Positions 1 to 11,600 of a DNA stretch of 64,000 nucleotides are shown here, piece after piece. Each line of letters opens with the position of its first letter. Position 1 is the stretch's first letter. Position numbers and translations under genes: made by a program. Below the pieces are notes generated by a model. It saw nothing but the letters and a program-made list of their open reading frames with translations. It ran no database searches and was not told where the DNA came from. The DNA is from Saururus chinensis (lineage: Eukaryota; Streptophyta; Magnoliopsida; Piperales; Saururaceae), in assembly GCA_035235625.1 (NCBI GenBank), contig CP141141.1, positions 17,667,968 through 17,731,967 of the forward strand, read 5' to 3'.

Positions 1-3000
1 AATGGTGATTCTTATGGTTTTAATCAAAACCAACTTTACAATTATTGGTTTTATGTGTTTTTGGGTCAAATCTGAACTTTTAGGATTTTTTTTATTTTTC
101 ACTAATTTTCCGAAAATTAGGGTTTGGCTGGACCCCTGTGGGCCCCACCGGAAAAATTTAGATTTTTGGACCAAATCAACCCAGACATCAACACAATCTT
201 TTATAAAAAATTTCATAATTTTCCCAGGTTTATTTAGTCCTCAAATAGTCAAAATACTCATTTTTAGCCCATTTTTCTATTCATACCCCACTAATTACCT
301 ATGTACACCCTAAGCCCTACTATAAATAGAAAGACCTGAGCCATTTCCATTTTGGGAATAGGCTGGGAGAGGGAGATTAGGCCTAATTCCCCAATCAGGC
401 CCGGATTAGAAGGAGTTTAAGGTATATTTTCTTTAATTAAGCTTAAATCCTAGATTTTCTCCTAATCCATTCTAGATCCATCATTTCCCCTTTATTTTGA
501 TTCGTTTTCAAACATCAAAACCATTGATTTGCTTCTTTACTCCAAACCCTACATATAAAAATTCATTTTTTATGCTTAACAAACCTCATATCTAAGTTTT
601 TCATTAAGGTTTTCTATGTTAAATCGATTTTAATGGAGTTTAATTTAAACTCTATGTCTTTGGAAGGTTTTCAAGAAGGGTGACCATCAAATCCAAGCCT
701 AATCAAGTGATAAGGTAATGGGTCTTCGAAATTTCAGTCTTCCTATGGTAAAAATCTCGATTTTATGGTTTATTTGGAATTGATTTACTTGATTTAGTGC
801 TTTAATGGTGAGATTAGTAAATGGTAATCTCTTATCCCGATTTCTTAGGGTTTTGCCTTGTTATGATGTAGATTAGCTTTCTGGAAGTTATGGTGGAGTT
901 TTAATGGTGTTTGAGTTGTTAAATGAAGATTTTAAGTTGTATCAATGGAGTTTCGGTTTGAAATTTTGAAATGAAGAAGAAGGCCAAAACCGCTTTGTTG
1001 GCGTTCGGACGGCCCTACCAGGAGTTCAAATAGCAACACTACAATTTTGACATTTTTCCTGTTTAGCCGATCGAACTGCCCTGTAGGGCATTTGAACGGC
1101 TATACTGCAGAATTTGACCATTTTATGTATGTTGTTTATTTCGACATATCTACTTCAAAATATCATTTTTATGTTTATGTGGAGTGTTTTGATCTATAAT
1201 AAGCTACTTGAAGAGCATTCTATTGATGTTTAGAATTTGTGGTGTATATTTAAAGTTTATGTGAAATGGCTTGTAGTTGGATGTACATGTTAGAGTTTGC
1301 TATCTTGAAGATATAAGTGGATGATTTCCTATGGTTTAAGCATGTTTTCAGTAGAATTATAGCATGCTAGTAGACTGATATGTCATTATAGGATGTTGTT
1401 AAATGATGGGTGAATGTTAATGTTATGCCTAGACCCAAGTATGAGGTGATTAAGCTTACATATGTTTAACATGTGGCTATATTTTGACTTGAGTTATAAT
1501 TTTAACGGTTCTTCTCTTATGATATTTGCTGGAATTCATGATTAGATGTTAATGCACATGTGTAGTGTGATGGTGAGTTAATTACAAAGCATGTTGATAT
1601 ACATTGAGTGAGATGCTTTTACCATGGACACACACACATGTGGGTTTAATGATTATGATGAGGCTTGATATTATGATTATGAATGATGCATGAGGGGCTG
1701 ATGAGAGTAATCATGAATTAGGATTCATGCATGCTTTGCCCACATATGTACCATGTTGCATGCATCATGAAAATAGATTTCCAATTGAGGTTTTACCGAG
1801 ATTAACCGAGTTTGATCGATTGGATGCAATGTGGTGGAATTATGTGCCGGATTAATCGGTCGTTGGCTTAATCGAAACTTGATTGGTCCGAAGGGACATG
1901 TTTTGATTTGAGTTCCTTTGTGGAACATGTGCACTCTCCGGGTTGAGTCGAGTCAAATTGAGTTGTTCTAAATTGTTAATGCGGTTGAGATTTATTTATT
2001 GAGACAATCAAACCTGGACCCTAAGAATCCAGTGTGGTATGCTTTTGTGCACTGGCTACCACGTGTTCTAGGTTTCCCTAAGGAAATCGGACTCTTTTTG
2101 CTGCAAGGATGTCCAGAGTGAACATGCTGCTCTAGTTAATTCGGACATCCCTGGACTGGACTGTCCAGAGCGAGCAGACCTGCTCTAGTTTTCCTTATAG
2201 AATACGGATTTCCCGTGTGGATAGTCCAGAGCGAGTAGAGGGGCTGACTACCCCTACACCTTGCTTTTCCTTATGGAATTCGGACCGTGTCCAAAGCGAG
2301 TAATGCCCTAAGTTTCCAGATAGGAAATCGGACTACGTCCAGAACGGGTGATATGATATGATATGATATGATTGTATTCTTGATACTACCCCTACACCTT
2401 AGTTTTCCTTATGGAATTTGGACCGTGTCTAGAGCGGGCAATGCCCTAGGTTTCTGGTTAGGAAATTGGACTATGTCCAGAGCGGGTGATAGGAAATGAT
2501 ATGATTGCATTCCTCTCATGAATGGAGATATTTACCCTTTGATGATAATGCATGTATATGATGTATGCCGTGCATGATTGTGTACCATGGGATTTGACAT
2601 GTTTGTCGTGCAAAATGGATGAGATATGTTATGAATGCCTAATTTGAAGGTTGTGATTGAGACATTATATGCAGGGTTGCATAATCTGAAATGTATGTTA
2701 GAGATACATCTCATGCAGGTTTATATAATGTTGATGCATGATCTGAAATGTATGTTAGAGATACATCTCGTGCAGGTTTATATGATGCTGATGCATGATC
2801 TAAAATGTATGTTAGAGATACATCCTATGCAGGTTTATATGATGTTGAATGGCACTATGTGATTTATACACTATGATGCAGGTTTAGGTGATGTGTATGT
2901 GTGATCAGAAAATGATACATCTTGTCAATCATTGATCTGAATTGTTATATTACTATGTCATCATGTTTCTAATGATTATAGTTATATCAAAAACCATTGC

Positions 3001-3492
3001 TGAGTTTATTAAACACACCCCTCTTTCTTGTGCTTTTGCTTTGGGGCTGCGTGGCGTGACACGCAAATGGACAGGATCCTCTCTATGAGGAAAGGTTGGA
3101 GATGACTTGGGAGTAGACGTGGAGACTTCTTGTGACTTGTTTCCTTGTTTTCTTACTATTATGATAGAACCGATGTGTGTGGTTCTTATTTTGGTTTATG
3201 CTACATTATACATTTGTGTTGTTTAAGACCTATTTTGGAGCCTAGAGTGGGCTATGGTTTAACTTAGCATGTGGGTTTGAGATTTTAGTTCATCTTAGAG
3301 TTAAAGTAACTCTTTTAATTCTACTTATTTACTCTTGCTCAAAGTGGTGCGTATACTCCGTAGTTTTGTTAGATCGCCTGTGATTAGGGCATAAGTCTTC
3401 TGCTAAATCATTTTTCAATCTCCTTGTCGCCCCTGTGCGCTGGACCGGCCCCTGGACTGGGTTCGGCTCGGGTTGGGCAGTGCCGAGGCATG
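1..3492 (+). mobile_element. Ty3/gypsy-type LTR fossil, cut by the window edge
   Basis: This long LTR matches, in order, the solo LTR at 46,164-49,700. Shared blocks include the stretch around 130-150 rich in GGGCCCC, the paired TTCGAACGGC-like blocks near 1,000 and 1,080, the TTGGGGCTGC block near 3,045, and the 3' end GGCATGACA at 3,492. The window opens about 110 bases into the LTR. No primer-binding site follows position 3,492, so it is a solo or 3' LTR. A short (ATATG)4 microsatellite sits at 2,351-2,370. Divergence from the other copy is high, so it is old. There is no gene in it; short open frames here are chance. Confidence 0.75.
2684..2855. repeat. 57-bp tandem repeat inside the LTR, about three copies
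   Basis: Copies start at 2,684, 2,741 and 2,798, each opening with ATCTGAAATG or a one-base variant and running through GTTAGAGATACATC and GCAGGTTTATAT. The period of 57 is exact between the three starts. It is an array within a retrotransposon LTR and has no coding role. Confidence 0.85.
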
Positions 3493-4840
3493 ACAAATGG
3501 CCTATGGGTGGACATTGGTTTTTCCAAAGCATGCAATCTATGGGATTATCCAAGCCATGGTGTAAACATATTTCAAGTGTTGCAAGAACAGAGTTCACCC
3601 TTCGTCGCAATTTCGTGCCATGGTTGGAAGCTAAAACAAGACCCTTGGAGTTGTACCATTGACATGGGCATCGATGAGTCAAGTGGGGGAGAGTGTCATG
3701 GGGTAGCGAAGCGAACTATCTGTGGCATGTGCTGGGGCGTGCAGACGTGTAGAAGTGTTGTATACTAAGTGTAATGCATTGCAAGAACTGCCCATAATGT
3801 TGCACACCTTGTATGCAAGCATTGTGGGGAAGGCATGCAACGTTGCGCAACATGTGTGTGCAACATTGCGCACACATAGTTGGCTATGTTGGGACATATG
3901 GTTGGCTAGCACATCTTTGGAGTGTTAAGATGTCTCATCCCCCTAAATAGTGTTGGAGAGTCCCTTGGAGTGTTTTGGGGCCGTTTGGCAAACTTTGGAG
4001 GAACCATGGCCGTACAGCCACTTTGGCTGCCACTCCAGCAAAATGGGAAAAATCTCTTATGCTATATAGGGGGGGACATGGTGAGCTAAAATGATAAGTT
4101 GTTGGAATGATGCCTAGCCTTATAACCGGCTATCTCGGATGGCAGCGAAGGCTTGTTGTGTTTCTAGCTATCATGCTAGAAGACCCATCTGTTGGGAGAT
4201 GGGGTTCTCTGACCTACGGGGTGGTAGTCCGGCCTTATGGCCATGTTGGAAACAAAGACCCTTGCATGCACTTAGCTGAGATAGAATGTTTGGATGTCTG
4301 AGTTGGCTAAGTTGGATCCGTGCATCACAAGGAGGTGTCCCCCGCCAGCTAGCTCGCTTGGGAAATGTCCTGGCATGTTCACACATCCGCCTTGGGACAG
4401 GTTCGTTGCTTGGCTTTGCGGTCTAGATGCTTGGTCGAATGGCACGAGGCCATAACCTTGACGAGAAAGGGCTTATTTGCATGCCTATTTGGCCTTCCGA
4501 GTGCCGCACGATAGGTATTTCCCGAGCGCCTCCATGACAACACGACCCCGGTAAATCCTAAGAAAAAATTACCCCGAGTCCATGACTTCAAGTAATATCA
4601 TTGAGCCCAAGTTTGGACCCATTGAATGTCAATAAGGTTGTGAACAAAAATAATAGAAATACCCCAATGAGCGGACCGCCCACATTCACGTGGATGGAAG
4701 CATAAATTGATTTGAGAGTGAAGCCTTGGGAGAGGCCAATGACTTAAAATCAATAGAAGGGTAGTGAGATGACCAGAATTATCTAAGGGAGGGTACCATA
4801 CCCCCAAGTACTAGAATTACCCTAATGCCCTTAGGGGTAG
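3493..4840 (+). mobile_element. Fragment of another LTR retroelement, with a polypurine tract and LTR start
   Basis: A purine run, AGTGGGGGAGAG, ends just before TGTCATGGGG at about 3,692. That is the usual layout of a polypurine tract next to a 3' LTR. The DNA from about 3,692 to 4,600 is then LTR-like, and 3,493-3,691 would be the end of the internal region, cut on its left by the LTR ending at 3,492. No recognisable gag or pol remains. The right boundary is not resolved, and 4,600-4,840 shows nothing I can identify. Confidence 0.4.
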
Positions 4841-7435
4841 TATATTCCGTTTTCGTCGAAACGGATGACCTAACTAACTATAAGTTAGGGTATTCTATAA
4901 TGATGTTAAACAGCTTCAAATAGAAGGGGTGTGACTAGTAGGTGGCACGAAGACCTCTACAGTCACAATGTCATGGGAAACAAGGGGAAGAACCCTTGTA
5001 TGAACATGTATGATGATGCTATTTATGTTTCTTACTTTGATGCATGTTTTTATTATTGATGCATTAATTTATAATGTTAACTTAAGATTAATCAAGAGAT
5101 ATTGGTTGTTGTTAGATTGGGGAGAACATCTAATCAAGTAAGATAAAAACTAAAATACCCTCAATAGGGTTTGGGATCGGTTCATGGAGTGAACAGGTCC
5201 CTAACATAGAATTTTACCTTGGTTAATGAACTAAGGGTAGTTATGGGAGTTTACCCTAGTCTCATAGAGACTATTATGGTTTTGGATATTCTCTGAGTCA
5301 TAGCTCAGTGGATGGGATATTTATTGGGTCAATTCACAATGTAAAGAGGACCCAAATGGTTGGGCGAATACTTGACTGGATAAAAATAGTCTAGTCTAAG
5401 TTTTGAATGTTTAGGGGAGTCAATGGTCATAAAGACCTTAGGCTTCTATGGATTATATATTATTTATGTCTTTTCAAATATTTCTCTTAGAGTTGGGAAG
5501 GTGGAGATTATGATACTTGTATGCTTTCTTCACTTCCACAATGGTTTGGGTATTGGCTTGTGATGTCTTTACTGCAAGTTTTTTGGAGGTCTTCATAGGA
5601 CTATATAGTGCATACAAAAAGCGGAGTTACATGAGTATCATGGAAGGCTTGTGTTTCTCGTCAATCTATGTCTATGAGCACAGTTGGGATCCTCTTCTCC
5701 ATATTCGTAGCAGGCTAGTGAGAGCCCTGGGGATTTGGGTTAAGCTGCTATTAAGCAATCTACTCCAATGCTGGAGTCCTACATATGGGGATTTCTTTGA
5801 GAGTCAAGTTATCTATGAGTGAATGCATAATTATATTATGTTAAACTTAGAGTTGGGTTAAAATGATGAAGGGAATTAGTGTTATATGTCATTTTATTTG
5901 GCATATGACGTGTTTGTCTGTCCAAGAGATTGGGCAGGGGTATTAATTATTGAACAAGGATTTTGAGATAATTAATAATATTGTTTGATTTATCTTGTTT
6001 AATTAGCACAAGTGGAACAATTAAAGGACTTGCATAAAATGTAGGTTGATTGAAAATACTTAAGCATTGCATGTTGGATGCTATGCTTCTTAAGATATTG
6101 TAATGTCTAGGCAGAACTATGTCTGGATCCAATCTTGTTTGAAACATTAGAGATGTTGTCTGATGAGTACGTAGGCAACTAACGTCAAGTGATGTTGGCC
6201 TGATCCGAAAAATATTAATAAAACTTTTTGTTCTTTTAGAAACTCTTCTCCTGAGGGTGGAGATGTTCCATTGTTGTTGTTGTTTGGTTTGGTTGGTTAC
6301 AGGTTCTTCAAGCAAGAAAAAGTGAGGCCAAGACAGGCGAGCACAAGATGTAGTTCCTCATTTCTGCAATTCCGTTACGTAAGTATATCTTTGGCGTGAG
6401 AGTCAACTTAGTTATTTATTTTTAGACGGATGATGAACTTGTACTTAGATGGATAGGTTGTTCTTTATGAATTTTTGAGTTGTGTAATCATATCATATGA
6501 TTTGATATTCATGTTTGTGAAGCCCAATTATCATGACTTGGATATTTAATCGAATGGTTTATTTTGTACTTAAAAAAAATATCATTGCTTACTGTTCATG
6601 CTTTTTAAAAAGGTTTTAAAAATCTAGGTCATGACAATTAGTATCAAAGCCATTTATCTAATTGCAAGTCTTAAGCTATCTGAAAATTTATAATTTAGTT
6701 GAGGTGGATGGGTTTTGGGTAAGAAGCACCCCTAGGTGTCCATGGCAGAAGAGTTGTGGAACGGCCAAGGATAAACCATCAGACACTTGTGGTATGGGAC
6801 ACATAATGTCGATTGATAGCTCCAAGGTTCATTGTGCTAGTGCATAGTTAAATTTGCTTCTTGGCATTGCAAATTCTCATGGTATCGAACGAGAGTAATA
6901 GGGTCTACATAGAGGTATTTTTACGTGCACGCTCCAAGTTATGTTACCTAGAGGTGATTCTTTTAACTTGAGTGCGCAACGGAAGCTCACGCTCAAGTGG
7001 GACTAATGTAAAACCCTAGAGGGGGCAAGTGTGCCCTTCAAGGCCAAGCTTTTTTAGTATTTGCCTTGAAGAATTGTGGGGACACATTTCCTTTTATGGG
7101 GGGATGGATTTAATGTCTGGAAATTTTCTAAATTTCTGAAGTTGATCACGGCAAAAATAGGGTATTTGACCCCTCAGACTTCTTCTGAGAATAACTTTTC
7201 AGTAGTTAGAATTGGTATCTGAAACTTATATGTATAGAAGGTAGACATTAAGATCTTTGAAACGCCACCAAGAATGCACAAATCAGAGTTCGGATGAGGT
7301 AGATAAGACTATTCAAAGTTAAACATACCGCGTAGGGCCCATTTACCTGAATTGAACGCACGAATTGTCCGTTTAAGTCACTATACAGGCCCAATTAATT
7401 ATAGTGACAAAAATTAATAAAAAAAAAAGGGCCCA
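4840..7435 (+). mobile_element. LTR fossil (type A) and short internal remnant
   Basis: The DNA ending AATCTAGGTCATGACA at 6,636 is an LTR end. It is followed by ATTAGTATCAAAGCC, a decayed form of the tRNA-Met primer-binding site. The last 800 bases match 14,489-15,271, and the last 250 match 52,490-52,750. From 6,720 to 6,850 there is one copy of the GGTATGGGAC motif that is repeated inside the neighbouring element. The stretch 7,085-7,430 carries an ACCAAGAATGCACA block also seen near 44,090. The left end of the LTR is not resolved. No gene remains. Confidence 0.5.
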
Positions 7436-8651
7436 AGTAGTCTAGTTTCAAAGGGCTCTTTAATACGAGTCCATCGGTACCAAGGACACATGATTCCAAC
7501 TTTGGGATAAGTTATCGTATTTTGAAGTAGGAATTATATTTGAATGAAATAATAACAAAAATAATAGAGAAAGGAAAAAGGAAAGAGTCTCCAAGTATGG
7601 GAAGGGTGTGTCCGTCGCTGACAGACACATAGAGAGAAAAGTGTCTCCGGGCAGGGGAAGTTCTGTCTGCAGCCCATGGGCACAGGAAGTGCAAAGTGTC
7701 CCAGGTTAAGGGGAAGTTATGTTTGTCGCCTTCAAGTTGCAATGAGAGAAATGTCCTAGGTTAAAGAGAAGTGATGTCTGCCACCTTCTAGAGCTAGAGG
7801 AGATTCTACCTATCATCTCTGGACCTAAAAGGGAGGACGTCCTGAGGAAACGAGCAACACTGAATGTCGCAACTTCCGGAACTATAGGGGAGTAAGCAAT
7901 TTTGACTTCCCGATTTTATTAGATTTATATGCATATGTATCTTTATTAGTAATATTATTATATTAATTAAGATAAATGATTATGTGAATGCTTGTGTTAC
8001 TTATGACATATGCTATGCTCTAATCCGATGTGTTTTGATACGCTTTGATCTAATATGATATGATAAGCTCTGAACTGCTCTGTATAATCTCATATGTTCT
8101 GATCTGATATATTATGATATAATATAATATGATGGGATCTGATATGATCTAATCCACTTTCTTGTATGTTTTGCTCACTCCTGTGATATAGTGAGATGTG
8201 TGTTTCCACTTATTTATTGGCTTCCGTTCAACTCCAATGATTTATGAGATTTCCATCTGACTCTGAATGATTATTTGGATATAAAGATAATTGTATTTTG
8301 ACGTAAATAATTTTGTGATGTTTGATACATGAAATAGGTGTTAGGCAGAACTATGTTCAAATCTGATTCTATTTGAATAACATTGTAGATGTTATCCAAT
8401 ACATACGTAGGCAACCAACGACAAGGTAACGTTGGCTTGATCCAAATTACTTATAAAATTAGGTTTGTTTTGGTCTACGTGCAATGGAGCATAAAAGTTC
8501 CATAGTGTGTAGAATAATGTTACGACTCTCACACTCAGAGTCTGCCGCTCCTACTTAGAATGTTTTTTATTTTTTTGTAATTTAATTTACTCCAAATTTT
8601 GTTTCTGAACACCCCCAGTCCGGGTCGGTTACTTGGTCGGGGTGTGAAAAA

Positions 8652-8663
8652 TGGTATCAGAGC
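8652..8663 (+). other. Primer-binding site (initiator tRNA-Met type) of the type-B element
   Basis: TGGTATCAGAGC lies four bases after the GGGGTGTGA end of the 5' LTR. This is the usual plant retrotransposon primer site complementary to the 3' end of initiator methionine tRNA. Confidence 0.8.
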
Positions 8664-9544
8664 ATTTCTCTGTCTGCAAGAGGAAATTTATTTAAAAATA
8701 TATACTAATTAGATTTGAATCCCGATTTTCATCCGAATCAATCTCAAATCTTGTTATGATTGTGTTACATTGAATTTAAGATTTGTACATTCTATTTTCT
8801 GTGTTGCAATGGACTTGATACCAACATCAATTTTATGAACTTTGAGTTTTAATCTAAAATGATTCGGAAATTTTGCTATGAATAAGTCATATCAGGTTTT
8901 GATTTGTAATTTTGTTTAGCCAGTATGGCATCATAATTGCTCTTAGCTCTTAACTCTTATATTTATAAATTCTAATTTGTTTAATTAGAAGTAATTTGGA
9001 ATTTATGTCCTACTTGTGTTGTATAAGATTAATATAAACTCTGATTTTATGAATTTAGCTTTTGAAACAGTTACTATTTAAAATTTTAGTTTTGAATCTT
9101 GGTTTGATACAAATTCTGATCTTGAATGTGAATTAATTTAAAATTTTGTTTCGACTATGATATTGGATTTAATAAAATTTCATTAATTGAACTTTCTATT
9201 CTATCTATATGATATTGGATTTAGTACAAACTTTGATTTTTTGAATTCTAATTTTTTAATCAGAAGTGATTTGAAAATTTGTTCTGAATAAGTTGTATCA
9301 ATTGTGATTTAAAATTCTGTTTTGTATGTGTTACATCATATTCAAGACGAACTCCTATTTTGTGAATTTCGATTTTTAAAGGAGGGATGATTTGAAATTT
9401 TGTGTACCATCAAATTTGATCTGAACTTTGATTTTACAAATTTCAATTTTGAATCAATCGAAAATATCTATTCTGAATCCGTTACATGATGTTTCTAAAA
9501 TAATTTTAGTGACTGTGATTTTAAATAGTTTGTTAAATTTATTT

Positions 9545-10830
9545 AAATGATGGTAGAATTACCAAGGAGTAACCACTAAATGCCTGTGGTATGAGACACA
9601 AGGCACTACTGGAAGGCTCTACAGTTAATTCTATTTGGGTATTGAAAGAAAATTCGATTTGAAATTGTCTATTTCAGATAAATGTATTTGATTTAAAAAT
9701 GTATCTATTTTGATATACAGTAGAACACCTAAGAGTACTCACCAAACACCCACGGTATGGGACGTGAGTGTTAGTGGAAAACTCTAGAGTTAGTTCTTCC
9801 AGTATATTGCAATAAGAATCCAACTTCATTTTGAAACAATTCAAAAGATTTGTTTCGAAAGACGGTGGAACCACTAGGAGAAACCACGAAATACCCATGG
9901 TATGGGACATGAGGTGTTAGTCGCTATCTCTAGGGTTAGTTCTGCCAATATGTTTAAAATAAACTTCAAATTCAAATTGTTATTTCAAAAAAATTCATTT
10001 GCTTATAAAATGAATGGGTTTTGATAGGCGGCAAAGTTGCCAAGGAGAAACCACAAAATACCCACAGTATGGGACGTGAGGTGTTCATGGAAAACTCTAC
10101 CGTAACTTCTGCCGATATATTTACTTAAGATTCAATTTTGAAATGTCAGCATTTTGAAAGTTGATTTTAGAAAAATAGTGGAACTACCTAGGAGGAACCA
10201 CAAAACGCATGTGGTATGGGGCACACGGTATTAGTAGATCACTCTTGGGATTAGTTCTGCTAGTGTGTTGAAATTAAATTTGATTCTTTTCAAAGACAAT
10301 GGCATTCCCTAAGAGAAACCGCCAAATACCTGTGGTATGGGATGCAAGGTATTAGTGGACATCTCTAAGGTTGAGTCTGCTGGTGGATTTGACATGGAAA
10401 TTGAGTTCAAATCCTCTGTGTTTTAAAAAATAATTTGAAATTGTAAAGTTGTCTTGATGGATGGTAAAATTACTATGGAGAAACTATCAAACGCCCATGG
10501 TATGGGACATGGGGGTTAGTGGATAGCTCCAAGGCTAGTTTTGTTGGTGCATATATGAATTGTTTCTCCCTATGCACAAGCCCTTTTTATTTGTCTCGTG
10601 AAATTGAAAGGAAACTTGATTCATGATATGATTGATCGTCCTCCCACCTCCCAGTAGTTATTTATTTATTACAAATCGGTTTCATTTGAAATGTTTGTTC
10701 TAAGTGAGATTTGAAATTAGTAAAGTTGTCTTGATGGATAATAGAATTACTGCGGAGAAATCATCAAACACCATGGTATGGGACATGGGGGTTAGAGGAT
10801 AGCTTCAATGTTGATTCTGCTAGTGCATTG
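9545..10830 (+). repeat. Eight degenerate copies of a motif with core GGTATGGGAC
   Basis: Cores with flanking GGAGAAACCAC and GTTAGTTCTGC blocks start near 9,552, 9,722, 9,868, 10,033, 10,180, 10,300, 10,460 and 10,740. Spacing is uneven, from about 120 to 280 bases. Single relatives lie at 6,720-6,850 and 52,860-52,970 in other LTR fossils. No copy stays open as a long reading frame, so this looks like internal non-coding repeat structure of the element. Confidence 0.7.
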
Positions 10831-11269
10831 AGATGAATTTCAATTTCAACTCTAGTTTAAAATATTTGTTTTAAGTGTGATGTGAATCGGGAATATACTT
10901 TCTGACTTAAATGTGAAGAGTCTGTTTTATGTCACACACCTTAATTTTCGAATGCCTCTATGAAAAGAATATGATTGATTTCTAATCTATTTCTTGTCGG
11001 ATGATTTAACCTCCGAAAGACTATGTAGAAAGTTTGTTTTTGGTCCGATGATTTAATTTTTGAATGATTCTATGAAAAGATTATGATTGACACTTGTTGC
11101 TGATAAAGATATTGTGTTTGAAATCTTGATCATATTTTAAAATATAGTTATTTGGTATAAAGTCCAAGATTATCGAATTTTAAAAGATAATTATTTCGTA
11201 TAAAGTCCAAGACTATCGAATTTTCAAAGATAGTTGTTTGGTATAAAGTCCAAAAACTATCGAAGCATG

Positions 11270-11600
11270 ACTCCTTGATACCCACCAAGAAAAATAATCG
11301 GTATGGTGCACGCATGGGTGTGGAGCATCATGGAAAAACTCCTCACTTTTTGAGCCTCTCGCTACCCATGAGTGTTAGGTGGAATGCCGTTTGGTATCAC
11401 AACTTCTGGATTTTGAATGGTAGTTATTTAGTATAAAGTCCAAAAACTATTGAGCATGCACCTTGATACCTGCCGAGAAAAATAATCAGTATGGCGCAAG
11501 CATGGGTATGGAGCATCATGGGAAAGCTCCTCTCTTTTTGAGCCTCTTGATGCCCCATAAATATCGGGGGGAACGTCATCCGGTATCACGGATTTTGGAT
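11270..11600 (+). repeat. Two-copy direct repeat, unit about 190 bases
   Basis: Two blocks share TTGATACC, GAGAAAAATAATC, CATGGGT.TGGAGCATCATGG and CTTTTTGAGCCTCT, at about 11,275-11,400 and 11,462-11,590, and both are followed by GGTATCAC. They lie in the internal region of the type-B retroelement. No gene is evident. Confidence 0.6.

Noticed and set aside
3329-3928. Overlapping frames of 68-117 codons on both strands
   Set aside because: They span an LTR end and the adjoining retroelement remnant; composition explains the openness.
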